A stretch of 44,371 nt of DNA. Origin: Deltaproteobacteria bacterium. GTDB lineage: Bacteria > Desulfobacterota > Desulfomonilia > Desulfomonilales > Desulfomonilaceae. Of this stretch, positions 24,182 through 32,328 are shown piece after piece. The stretch is from positions 1 to 44,371 of the forward strand of contig VGSG01000024.1 of the NCBI GenBank assembly GCA_016875095.1, read 5' to 3'. The position numbers were made by a program, and so were the translations under genes. Position 1 is the first letter of the stretch; the number at the start of each line of letters is the position of its first letter. The notes beneath the pieces are model-generated. The model searched no databases and had not been told where the DNA came from. It was given only the letters and a program-made list of their open reading frames with translations.

Positions 24182-24544
24182 TTACGCGGGCTTGAACGCT
24201 TCTGCCTTCAGCCACGATCTGAGTCGGTCGCTGATGCCGCAAGCCGCGCTCCGACAAGCGAATTGCTCTACAGACTCATCGATGAGCTCTTGAGGCGCCT
24301 CAATCTGGGAAATCACTTCGTAATCGTGGTGGCTTTGGCGCACAAGGACGAGCTTGGCCGGCCTGTGGATGGCGTTTATCTTAAAGTAGGCGCTCTCTTC
24401 GCCACATGCCTTGGCATGATCCAGCCCTCGAGACCAGTTGGCGCCCCATTCGAGGTACCTGGTGACCGCGTCAAACGGATGGAGGTCCCAGTCGATGATG
24501 CGCGCAATGCGTCGGTCTTTCATAAGCTCCGCGATCTTCATCAT
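24182..24544 (-). CDS. DVU0772-like conserved protein
   Basis: 120 residues, cytoplasmic. The pattern IDWDLHPFDAVTRYLEWGAN, an alternating beta/alpha middle (FKINAIHRPAKLVLVRQSHH) and the C-terminal SDRLRSWLKAEAF match what I recall of the DVU0772 family, small proteins common in sulfate-reducing and related deltaproteobacteria, of unknown function. Start at 24544 (MMKIAELM): GGAG lies 6 bases before it. A GTG at 24577 would give 11 more residues but has no site. It stands alone on the minus strand, convergent with the exported-protein gene to its left. Family assignment is from memory of the motif and should be confirmed by search. Confidence 0.72.
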   Translation of the reverse strand: MMKIAELMKDRRIARIIDWDLHPFDAVTRYLEWGANWSRGLDHAKACGEESAYFKINAIHRPAKLVLVRQSHHDYEVISQIEAPQELIDESVEQFACRSAACGISDRLRSWLKAEAFKPA

Positions 24545-24896
24545 GCTCTTCTCCGGCTTGCTGATGAGTTCGGACACGTTATGCCCGCAATCTACCAGAT
24601 GCGCACGCGGTCGAAAAGTTGCGCTGCTCCTGATTCATGGCGAAATGCAGCCGGCCGTGTCATTGAAAGGAGTTTGCCGATCCGGCCTGCCCCGGAAAAT
24701 CAGTCTTTTCGCCGTGCAGGAGATTGCTCGGTCCGGCGAATCCCGTGGCCGCACTGACGTCCCCGGGCAAGACGTCCATCCACGCTCACTGGAGACTTGA
24801 GAAACGGCACGGATAAGACTGGTGCTTTTCGGGGATTTATGATATGATTGTAATGTAAAACTCTATGTATTGTCCTTGAACAATGGAGGTTCAGCG
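24545..24896. other. 352-base divergent intergenic region
   Basis: Lies between the divergent DVU0772-like gene and the small exported protein at 24897, so it should hold both promoters. The last 60 bases before 24897 are AT-rich with repeated TATGAT (24838-24843 and 24843-24848) usable as a -10, but no good -35 at 16-18 bases. No gene seen. Confidence 0.4.
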
Positions 24897-25148
24897 ATGA
24901 GTCGCACCGCAAAGGTCGTCGGATTGGTGGCGCTCGTGATTGTGTTTGCCGCAGGGAGCGCGACGGCCGCCGGCTACGAACGCATACAGGTGAATGACAA
25001 CGGCTCGAAAGGTCAGGTGAAGCCTGCCCCGAGCCTGGCAGCGGCTCTCAAGGAGGCCTCGTTCGTCGACAAGCTCCCCAAGGCCATCGAAGACACACTC
25101 GCGTGCGTCAAAGACCTTCTTGCCCAGTTTGGGGTCATTGACAAGTAG
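24897..25148 (+). CDS. small exported protein of unknown function
   Basis: 83 residues. It has a Sec signal peptide MSRTAKVVGLVALVIVFAAG with likely cleavage after ATAA. The mature protein is about 50 residues, starting near GYERIQVNDNGS, with a single Cys (DTLACVKDLL) and an amphipathic C-terminal helix (LPKAIEDTLACVKDLLAQFG). GGAGG at 24885-24889 fixes ATG 24897. The single Cys could allow dimerisation by disulfide. It lies 120 bases before the TPR lipoprotein gene on the same strand and may share its transcript. No family recognised. Confidence 0.7.
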   Translation: MSRTAKVVGLVALVIVFAAGSATAAGYERIQVNDNGSKGQVKPAPSLAAALKEASFVDKLPKAIEDTLACVKDLLAQFGVIDK

Positions 25149-25268
25149 GAACCGCTGAAGCCGCCCGATCGGTTCCGATGTAAGCGGCAATGACTGCCCA
25201 AAGCTCGCGTCGTCAAAGGGCTCCCATCCCCTCCACAGGACGCAAGCAGACCTGAAGAGGCCGTGTTA

Positions 25269-27542
25269 ATGAAGCGTTCGCCGGTAATCTTCCTCGTCAT
25301 TCTCCTGTCGGCCTGCTCCTTGCCCTTTGCAGTTGTGGCAGCAGAACGCGGCCACAGATCGTACGAGGAAGGGGTTCAGGCTTTGAAACAGGGTGACCTG
25401 GAGCGCGCGATCAGTCTGTTAAGCGCGGTGATCGACGGGGACTCCAAGGCGTATCGCGCATACAATGACCGAGGGGTCGCGTACAAACGTTTGGGCCGAT
25501 TCGATCAAGCGCTGCAAGATTACACAAGAGCGCTTGAAATTAGACCTGATTATGCCTCCGCCCTAAACAACCGAGGGGTGCTCCACCTGGAAAGAGGGGA
25601 GTGCCGACGGGCGGTTGAAGACCTCACCCTGGCGCTAAATCATGGGGAACTCGGGGGTAAGATTTATACGAACCGCGGGCTGGCGTACGTCTGCATAGGA
25701 GAGCGCGCCAAGGCTAAAGAGGATTACCGGAGGGCCTTTTCCGCAAGGCCTTTGGACAGTCGGTCTTTTGTCTTCATGGCGGAGGCGCTGGAAGCCGAAG
25801 GGGAGATCGAAAAGGCCGTAAAAATGTACCAGTTGGCTTTGGGCGTCGCGCCCGATCCCCAATCCACTTCCACGTTGGAAAAGAAAATAGCCGCGTTGGA
25901 AAAGAAAGGTCCGGCAGCGCGGCAGGCGGCGCCTCAGGCGAAAAGTCAGGCCGAGAGCAGACCTGCCGGGAAACCTGGGGAAAGCCCGATCCAAGGTCGG
26001 CCTAAGGAAGCTTTACCGGCGCCGAGTCCCGCGCACGCATCAAGCGCCACTAAGACCGAGCCGGCGCAGGCTGTGGCGTCCACTGTTGAGAGTTTGGCCG
26101 CGCTGGATGACCTCGCTCGTAGGCGCGCCGTCGAGAAGCTGCCTCCGGAAGCCGCGACGCTCTATATTCAGGGATATCGTTTTGCGAAGGATTCCCACTT
26201 CAATAAGGCTCTGGTGAGGCACGAAGAGGCCCTGCAGCTCGCACGAAGAAACAAGAACCAGCATGGCATGGCATGGATCCTGATTGAAATCGCTCGAGCG
26301 TATACACAGATTGGGGAAAATCCGCGCGCGTTGCCGGCTCTTGAGCGAGCCCTTTCTATTTTTGAGCGACTCAATGCTTCCGACGAAATCGTTCTTACCC
26401 TTGGTCAGCTCGCACAAGTGAGCCAGGGACTTGGCTTGAAAGACAAGGCCGAAGGCTACGCGACCAGATGGCGACAAAAAGCGGCTTCCGAAGGGTATAT
26501 CAAGCTTCTCGGTCAAGTCGTGGCTCCAGGAATCACTACGGACACCCCTTCTACCGGGCCCGGCGGTCTAACGCCCGTTGCAGCCAAAACACCGGAGCCT
26601 GAACGAAATCCCTCCCCCGCGTCCCCCGCGACGCCGCACGCTCCACCTGCTCAACTCAATACCGGCGCGCCGGCCTCTCGGCCAGAGTCCGCTCGAGAAA
26701 AAAGTCCGAAGCCGGTTGCTGTCGAATCGACTCGCGTTGAGGCCAAGCCCGTGGCCGTGGTCCGCGTGCCTCAGCCTGCGAAGGAACTCCAGCGTCAGAC
26801 CTTCGCTCTTAAGGATTCGCCGGGGGACAAGAGAGAACGGCAGAGCATAGAGGGCCTCCTTGCCTATCTGGCTCGATTAAAGGCGGCCGGAGAAGAAGTC
26901 CGGATGATAGAGGCGCTTGAGCAAGTGGCTGAAGCCTACGCGATGAGGAAAAACAACGATAAGGCGTTTCATGCGCTGGTGGCGGCCATTGGATATCGAG
27001 AAAAATTCAGGCTCAGTCAGGGCATGGCGCCACTCCTTACGCGGGTGGCCCTGATGCGCGAACGACGGGGTGATTTCCCGCAGGCATTGGAGGATTACGC
27101 CCGCGCCACTACGGCTTGGCGGGCGGCCAACAATGCTCGCATGCCTCAACTGACCGAGAAGAGGGCCCGGAACCTCGCGAGCAAATTGGGTTTAGACGCA
27201 TCTGCGGCGGTCAGTTCTCTTGAGCGCCTCTGGGACGCTCGCGCGCGAGGCGCCGCGGCTGATGAAACCAACGCCCTGTTCCAAATAGCTATCTTATACG
27301 AGGCTGCAGGCAGACACGCGCAAGCCCTGAACTACTTTGACAGAGCGTCTGCATCGCTGCTTGCGCACAAGGCCGAGGTCTTCGAGAAGCTCGGCAAGGT
27401 AAGAGAGGCCCGTGACGCTTATTCTCAGGCGATAATACTTTTGAAGAAGCTGGACTACTCCCGTTATCTGCGCTTGATCGAGAGATCTTCCGCCAGAGAT
27501 CGGGTATCTGCGAACAGCCACGGGCTACCTTCTTACCGGTAA
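25269..27542 (+). CDS. large TPR-repeat lipoprotein
   Basis: 757 residues. The N-terminus MKRSPVIFLVILLSACSLPF has a lipobox LSAC with Cys16; a signal-peptidase I site after AVVAA is the alternative. Three to four tetratricopeptide repeats span about 30-190 (AYNDRGVAYKRLGRFDQALQ; ALNNRGVLHLERGECRRAVE). A Pro/Ala-rich linker (about 205-270) follows, then a second helical repeat block (about 290-400), a second long Pro/Ala/Glu linker (about 410-510), and a third block to the end. It probably sits in the periplasm or under the outer membrane as a scaffold for protein assembly. ATG 25269 follows AAGAGG; a GTG at 25263 is too close to it. Neighbours are small exported proteins, which may be its partners. 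Confidence 0.83.
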   Translation: MKRSPVIFLVILLSACSLPFAVVAAERGHRSYEEGVQALKQGDLERAISLLSAVIDGDSKAYRAYNDRGVAYKRLGRFDQALQDYTRALEIRPDYASALNNRGVLHLERGECRRAVEDLTLALNHGELGGKIYTNRGLAYVCIGERAKAKEDYRRAFSARPLDSRSFVFMAEALEAEGEIEKAVKMYQLALGVAPDPQSTSTLEKKIAALEKKGPAARQAAPQAKSQAESRPAGKPGESPIQGRPKEALPAPSPAHASSATKTEPAQAVASTVESLAALDDLARRRAVEKLPPEAATLYIQGYRFAKDSHFNKALVRHEEALQLARRNKNQHGMAWILIEIARAYTQIGENPRALPALERALSIFERLNASDEIVLTLGQLAQVSQGLGLKDKAEGYATRWRQKAASEGYIKLLGQVVAPGITTDTPSTGPGGLTPVAAKTPEPERNPSPASPATPHAPPAQLNTGAPASRPESAREKSPKPVAVESTRVEAKPVAVVRVPQPAKELQRQTFALKDSPGDKRERQSIEGLLAYLARLKAAGEEVRMIEALEQVAEAYAMRKNNDKAFHALVAAIGYREKFRLSQGMAPLLTRVALMRERRGDFPQALEDYARATTAWRAANNARMPQLTEKRARNLASKLGLDASAAVSSLERLWDARARGAAADETNALFQIAILYEAAGRHAQALNYFDRASASLLAHKAEVFEKLGKVREARDAYSQAIILLKKLDYSRYLRLIERSSARDRVSANSHGLPSYR

Positions 27543-27559
27543 GGCCGCGAGGAACGGGG

Positions 27560-27760
27560 ATGCTCCGTAGAATCCTTTCCAGTAGCTTGTTTGCCCTGGT
27601 TGCTCTTTCTCTCGCCGCTGTCTCGTTAGTGCTTCTCTATCTCAAAGGGAGAACGGACGCGGCAATGATCGGGGCAATTCTGCTTGCCGTGGCAACGCTG
27701 CTCGTCTTCTTTGGCGGCAGGCGCAAATCTTCACCCGAAGACGACACAATGGATTATTGA
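27560..27760 (+). CDS. small membrane protein with two transmembrane segments
   Basis: 66 residues: MLRRILSSSLFALVALSLAA begins the first helix, and AAMIGAILLAVATLLVFFGG forms the second. A short basic loop (YLKGRTDA) lies between and an acidic tail (SPEDDTMDY) at the end. GAGGAAC stands before ATG 27560. It follows the TPR gene by 17 bases and is likely in its operon. It might anchor or assist the TPR lipoprotein; that is inference. No family recognised. Confidence 0.68.
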   Translation: MLRRILSSSLFALVALSLAAVSLVLLYLKGRTDAAMIGAILLAVATLLVFFGGRRKSSPEDDTMDY

Positions 27761-27882
27761 AGGTGGGAATAGATCGTCCAGTCGCGGGGGCCTGAAATAG
27801 GGGCGCGTCCAGCTCACCCTCCGCGCCGTCGCGGATGCGCTCGTTCCCGCCGAATGGCTTGGAATCGCCGCGCGATTCGATC

Positions 27883-28167
27883 TCAGGGGCTGGTGACCTG
27901 GTACGTGAACGCGAACTTCAGCCCATTGCACCCGTCCCAGCAGATCCGCTGGCCGTAGCTCTTACACGCTTCATGCGCGCTGAATGCCACGTCGGGGGAT
28001 GTGTCCACGGGGATCATGAAGGAGAAGTTCCCGATCTGATCATTGCTCAGACAGCGGCACGTGATGTCGCACTTGGTCCATACTTGCCCGGCAGGCGCGC
28101 TCGAGGCCGCGATCAGAGTGAGGACCAGGGCCAGCGTCACAATGCCCGAATTCCTGACGGAGAGCAT
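27883..28167 (-). CDS. small exported cysteine-rich protein
   Basis: 94 residues with signal peptide MLSVRNSGIVTLALVLTLIA (cleavage after APAG). The mature domain of about 67 residues has six Cys in two clusters, KCDITCRCL and ACKSYGQRICWDGCNG, suggesting three disulfides. Ribosome site AGGTG five bases before ATG 28167. It is divergent from the next Cys-rich exported protein (28316). No family recognised. The Cys spacing suggests a small disulfide-stabilised periplasmic or secreted domain. Confidence 0.72.
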   Translation of the reverse strand: MLSVRNSGIVTLALVLTLIAASSAPAGQVWTKCDITCRCLSNDQIGNFSFMIPVDTSPDVAFSAHEACKSYGQRICWDGCNGLKFAFTYQVTSP

Positions 28168-28262
28168 GTTTTCACCTTTCTCGCCGTGTTGGGCCTGAGA
28201 TTAGCACAACCAATGGATCGCGTGCAAGACAGAGAATTCTGCATCTATGATTTGTACTAAAC

Positions 28263-28291
28263 TTGATAGATTATGATTATCATGCTATAAT
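28263..28291 (+). promoter_or_regulatory. strong sigma-70-type promoter
   Basis: TTGATA (28263-28268), exactly 17 bases, TATAAT (28286-28291, perfect -10). It lies 24 bases before the ATG at 28316, with AGGAGG at 28304-28309 between, so the leader is very short. It is the best promoter match seen in the window. Confidence 0.8.
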
Positions 28292-28315
28292 TAATATAGT
28301 TTCAGGAGGATTACA

Positions 28316-28819
28316 ATGAGAAAGCTCCTTTTCGCCTGCTCGATGGCGGCATTCGTGACCCTCGCTCTGGCGGCCTCCGCTCTGGCGTTCGGAGAAGACG
28401 TGCTCGCGGCCAAAGGCGAATACACCTTCTTCATTAAGCCCGATCCAAAGTCCTGCGTCACCTATTATCAGAAGATGGTCCCGTGTGTGGAAAATAAGAC
28501 TGTAATCATACCCAGGAAGTTCGTTCAAACTTTTCCCCACCCCGTGCTTGCGCGTCAGAAAGAGCGCGTGCTCGTGACTGAAACGCCGGTCGGATGCGCC
28601 GAGGGCGCCGGGCCGTGCGTCCATTGTTTTCCTCAGCCCTCATGCCGTCCGGAGACGAGAGAGCCTATCGTCCCTCGGATTGTTCCTGTGAACGTGGTCT
28701 CGGTCGTTCCCGAACCGGTTTGCGTCCCACAGCATACCAAGCTTCCCCAGTGGTTTGCGGTGCAAGAATTTCCCATGCCTCCGCCTGTGAAAGTCAGGAA
28801 AGTAGGCTCGGGAGGCTGA
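28316..28819 (+). CDS. exported cysteine/proline-rich protein of unknown function
   Basis: 167 residues. Signal peptide MRKLLFACSMAAFVTLALAA, cleavage near ALAF. The mature part has seven Cys (SCVTYY, VPCVEN, VGCAEG, GPCVHCF, PSCRPE, PVCVPQ) and a Pro/Val-rich C-terminal half. Disulfides are likely. Expression should be high: an almost consensus promoter and an AGGAGG ribosome site precede it. It is divergent from another Cys-rich exported protein at 27883-28167. No family recognised. A surface or matrix role would fit the composition but is not shown. Confidence 0.8.
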   Translation: MRKLLFACSMAAFVTLALAASALAFGEDVLAAKGEYTFFIKPDPKSCVTYYQKMVPCVENKTVIIPRKFVQTFPHPVLARQKERVLVTETPVGCAEGAGPCVHCFPQPSCRPETREPIVPRIVPVNVVSVVPEPVCVPQHTKLPQWFAVQEFPMPPPVKVRKVGSGG

Positions 28820-28931
28820 TCCTATCCTCTCTCTTCACCAGCGCCTCCAAGATGGCGCGCTGAGAGTTGAATTCAAGCGGCGCTCGTGCTAAGCTCTGCC
28901 CATTCCAAGCTGCCTTCAGACAGGAGTTCAT

Positions 28932-30419
28932 ATGAATCTGAGCGAAATGGTGGACCGCGCCGCGAGCGACAGGCCGGATCATCCTGCGATTGTTTTTGAG
29001 GACCGGACCATCTCTTATGGCGATCTTCTCCGTTCCATCAATCAGCTTGCTAATGCGCTCGTAAAGTCAGGGGTCGGCAAGGGTGACCGAGTGGCGGTCA
29101 TTATGGGTAACCGGCCTGAATTCGTCATGGCGTATTTTGCCGCGTTCCGAATCGGGGCCGTCGCCGTCACGCTCAATCCACTCTCCACGGCGCATGAGCT
29201 GAGCCATTACTTTACCGAGTCCAAGCCGTCGGCAGTGGTCTGTAAACCGGATCAGGTTCCCAAGCTTCAAGCGCTTCAGGACCGGGCTCAGTATGTGAAA
29301 GCAATAATTACGACGGAAGCTGCGGAAGACGCGATCTCCTTGGACGACATCCGGAAGGGCTCTTCGGATCAATTCACCGCCGCCGACATGCAGCCTGACG
29401 ATCCGGCGGTGGTGATTTTCACCGCGGGACTGCTGGGGCGGGCTCTGGGGGCGACTCTCAGTCATAGCAATTTGGACAGCAATTCAATCATGCTCGCTAA
29501 GCAGTGCAACGGCACCCACGAGCACCATGGCTTGGCCATCATTCCGATGTTTCACGCGTTCGGCGCGGCTGCGAACCTGCTGAATATCTTCCGAGTCGCC
29601 GCGACCACGTACTTGGTGGAGCGCGTGGACTTCCCCACTCTCATTCCCTGGCTGCAAAAGGCGCGGGTCACCTTCACCGGGCTTGTGCCTATGGTCTACT
29701 ATGGATTCCTCTATCATCCGGCGTGCAAGGACCTGGATCTCTCCAGTCTCACTATAGGCATCAGCGGGGGCGCGGCTCTTCCCTATGAGATCTACGAGAA
29801 GTTCTGCGAACGATTCGGCATCGACATCTATCAGGGATATGGGCTCACGGAGGCTTCACCCGTCGTGTCGTGGAACAACATCCATGTCCTGAATAAGCCC
29901 CGCACCATTGGGGTGCCGATTCCCGGTGTCAGCGTCGAGATTCACGACGAGAACGGTAAGAGTGTCCCGGCGGGCGTTGAGGGGGAGGTCGTGGTTAAGG
30001 GGCCTAACGTGATGCTGGGTTATTTGGGCCGTCCCAAGGAGACCGAAATGGTCGTCCGAAACGGATGGCTCTATACGGGGGATCTGGGTCACTTGGACGA
30101 AGAAGGTTACATTACGCTGACGGGGCTCAAGAAGGATCTCATTATTACCTCCGGTTTCAACGTATACTGCCAGGAAGTGGAAGAAATACTAATACGTCAT
30201 CCTCAGGTGGCCGACGTGGCGTTGATCGGCGCGCCGGATCTGATGCGAGGGCAAGTTATCGAAGCCCTGGTCGTTCCGGAAAGCGGCGTAAGACCGGATG
30301 AGCGTGAAATCATTCGATTCTGTAGGGAGTATCTCTCTCGGTACAAGTGCCCTCGCAAGGTGACACTAGTGAAGGAGATTGTGCGGGATCAGCACGGCAA
30401 GCCGTCCAAGTGGAATTAG
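28932..30419 (+). CDS. acyl-CoA ligase-like AMP-binding protein with degenerate ATP loop
   Basis: 495 residues of the ANL fold. Conserved parts: YQGYGLTEASPVVSWN (A5), NGWLYTGDLGHLDEEGYI (A7), LIITSGFNVYCQEVEE (A8 hinge), and the C-terminal catalytic Lys in QHGKPSK three to four residues before the end. The ATP loop (A3), normally TSGTTGxPKG, reads TAGLLGRALG at 164-173, losing both Thr, the Pro and the Lys. The rest of the fold is intact, so it may be a subfamily with altered ATP handling rather than a dead gene. AGGAG precedes ATG 28932. It lies upstream of the PilS/PilR-like pair but 184 bases apart, so co-transcription is uncertain. Substrate unknown. Confidence 0.85.
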   Translation: MNLSEMVDRAASDRPDHPAIVFEDRTISYGDLLRSINQLANALVKSGVGKGDRVAVIMGNRPEFVMAYFAAFRIGAVAVTLNPLSTAHELSHYFTESKPSAVVCKPDQVPKLQALQDRAQYVKAIITTEAAEDAISLDDIRKGSSDQFTAADMQPDDPAVVIFTAGLLGRALGATLSHSNLDSNSIMLAKQCNGTHEHHGLAIIPMFHAFGAAANLLNIFRVAATTYLVERVDFPTLIPWLQKARVTFTGLVPMVYYGFLYHPACKDLDLSSLTIGISGGAALPYEIYEKFCERFGIDIYQGYGLTEASPVVSWNNIHVLNKPRTIGVPIPGVSVEIHDENGKSVPAGVEGEVVVKGPNVMLGYLGRPKETEMVVRNGWLYTGDLGHLDEEGYITLTGLKKDLIITSGFNVYCQEVEEILIRHPQVADVALIGAPDLMRGQVIEALVVPESGVRPDEREIIRFCREYLSRYKCPRKVTLVKEIVRDQHGKPSKWN

Positions 30420-30603
30420 AAGCAGCTTGCCCGCAATCGACCTTTGACGCGACTGAGGGCCTTGGCGCTCCGCCCCCTGAAGAATCCACCGAGGGACGTC
30501 ACCATGTCAGCGGCGTGAATTGCGCAATTCGTGGCATGAACAAACGAGGTTCCGTCCAAGCATCGTTACGCAAGAGCCCAAGCATAAGAGGGAGGCCTGG
30601 CCT

Positions 30604-32328
30604 TTGGGCATCCTGGCGCTCATAGTTCGCTCGATTCAACCCAAGGAATTGCCGAGCGGCCCTGAGTACCGCAAGCTCGTCGAGTGGTTGATGCTGCTCA
30701 GGGTCGTGGTGACCACACTGCTGCTGGTCGCCACGATCTTCTTTCAATTGAGCGGGCGCGCGACGGTTGCGACCGGCGTGCTTTTCCCCTTGTATATCCT
30801 CATCGCGACCATCTTTATCCTCAGTTTGCTCTACGCGCTCAGTCTGCCTCGGATCACGAACCTGTGGGGCTTTTCCTTCTTTCAGGTCATCGCGGACCTG
30901 GTCTATTACACTGCTCTGGTCTACTTTACTGGTGGAGCGTCCAGCGCATTCACCTTTATTTATGTGTTTCCCATTGTCACGTCCGGCATATTGCATTTTA
31001 GGAGAGGCGCGTTTCTGACTGCGGCTGTTGCGTCGATTCTGTTTGGGTTACTCATTAACTTCCAGTTCCACGGTTTGATCCCTGAGAGCGACTGGCCGTG
31101 GGTGGTCGCGTGGGACAAGTCCTCCCCCGGGCATGTGCTGTGGGTGATGGTAGTGCATTTCACCGTCTTCTTCCTGATCGCGCTCATGGCCAGCACGCTC
31201 GCGGAGCAGCTTCAAGTCACCAGAACCGCTCTGAGTTTGCGAGAGAGAGACTTTGAGAAGCTCTCAGACCTCCATCTGAACATTGTCCGCTCGATCCCGA
31301 GCGGGATCATCACTACGGACGAGAATGACAATATTACATACGTGAACCGTTCGGGCGCCGCGCTGCTGGCCGCTCCTCTTCATGGGCTGGTCCATCGTCC
31401 GCTCAGTGAAATATTCACGGTAACTCGAGAGGATGGATTGGCCTCAACCGACTCCCGAAAGCCTTACTTCACTGTAAAGGAGATTAACGGAGAACGCCGA
31501 GATATTCACCTGACCGTGTCGGACCTGATGGACGTGGATGGAGTCCGATCCGGGCGGTTGGTGGTTTTCCAGGACGTGACCGAATTGAGGAAGATGGAAG
31601 AACGCGTTCGGCTGAGCGAACGTCAGGCTGCGCTGGTGCGAGTCGCGGCGGGTATGGCTCATGAGATCCGCAATCCTCTCGCTGCGCTGAGGGGAGCGAC
31701 GGAGATGCTGGGCCAGTTCACCGGAGAGGTTGAGGATCAGGCCAAGCTGTTTGATATTGTGCTCAGAGAGGCGGACCGGATCAACTCCTTGCTCGAGGAC
31801 TTCGCGGCCGCTGTGAGTGTGCGCCGGACACGCGGAGTCCGGGTGATGTTGGACCAACTGGTTGAAGACACGATAGAGCTTTTCTTCCAGGATGCCGAGG
31901 TGAAACAAAAAGTGGTTGTGGAACCGCTCTTGAGTCGTGGTTTGGAGGTCGAAGGCGATCCTCGGCGGCTTCGTCATGCGGTTTGGCATCTGCTCAAGAA
32001 TGCGGCGGAAGCCTCGCCCGAAAATGGCGTCATCAGGGTCACGCTGGAGGCCGACGAGGAGAAAGGCCAGGCCCGACTCAACATACAAGATGCGGGTTTC
32101 GGAATAGCGCCGGAGATGAAAGAGCGCCTTTTTGAGCCATTTGCCACAACCAAACCCGGCGGGGTGGGGCTGGGACTTTCGGTGGCGCTGGGCGTGGCGC
32201 AATCGCACGGGGGGACAGTGGAAGTTTGGAGCAACGCTTCCTCGGGAACTACCTTCTCCATTAAGCTGCCTCTGGCGGCCGAAGAAGTGACTGATAATCG
32301 ACGGGACAAAGGTAACGCCGGCTCATGA
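30604..32328 (+). CDS. membrane sensor histidine kinase (PilS-like)
   Basis: 574 residues. It has six hydrophobic segments in the first 190 residues, then a PAS domain (LNIVRSIPSGIITTDENDN) and a HisKA domain with phosphoacceptor His353 in AAGMAHEIRNPLAALRG. The HATPase domain has HLLKNAAEAS (N box) and GVGLGLSVALG (G2). I chose a TTG start at 30604: AGGGAGG stands about 7 bases upstream and no ATG occurs before residue 30 or so. A TTG at 30520 gives a frame with 28 further residues but no ribosome site. The architecture matches PilS and related NtrC-type sensors. It overlaps the regulator gene by 4 bases (ATGA). The signal is unknown. Confidence 0.88.
   Translation: MGILALIVRSIQPKELPSGPEYRKLVEWLMLLRVVVTTLLLVATIFFQLSGRATVATGVLFPLYILIATIFILSLLYALSLPRITNLWGFSFFQVIADLVYYTALVYFTGGASSAFTFIYVFPIVTSGILHFRRGAFLTAAVASILFGLLINFQFHGLIPESDWPWVVAWDKSSPGHVLWVMVVHFTVFFLIALMASTLAEQLQVTRTALSLRERDFEKLSDLHLNIVRSIPSGIITTDENDNITYVNRSGAALLAAPLHGLVHRPLSEIFTVTREDGLASTDSRKPYFTVKEINGERRDIHLTVSDLMDVDGVRSGRLVVFQDVTELRKMEERVRLSERQAALVRVAAGMAHEIRNPLAALRGATEMLGQFTGEVEDQAKLFDIVLREADRINSLLEDFAAAVSVRRTRGVRVMLDQLVEDTIELFFQDAEVKQKVVVEPLLSRGLEVEGDPRRLRHAVWHLLKNAAEASPENGVIRVTLEADEEKGQARLNIQDAGFGIAPEMKERLFEPFATTKPGGVGLGLSVALGVAQSHGGTVEVWSNASSGTTFSIKLPLAAEEVTDNRRDKGNAGS

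Noticed and set aside
24438-24800. 120-residue plus-strand frame in the divergent gap
   Set aside because: Overlaps the 5' end of the DVU0772-like gene on the opposite strand and has no ribosome site or recognisable content.
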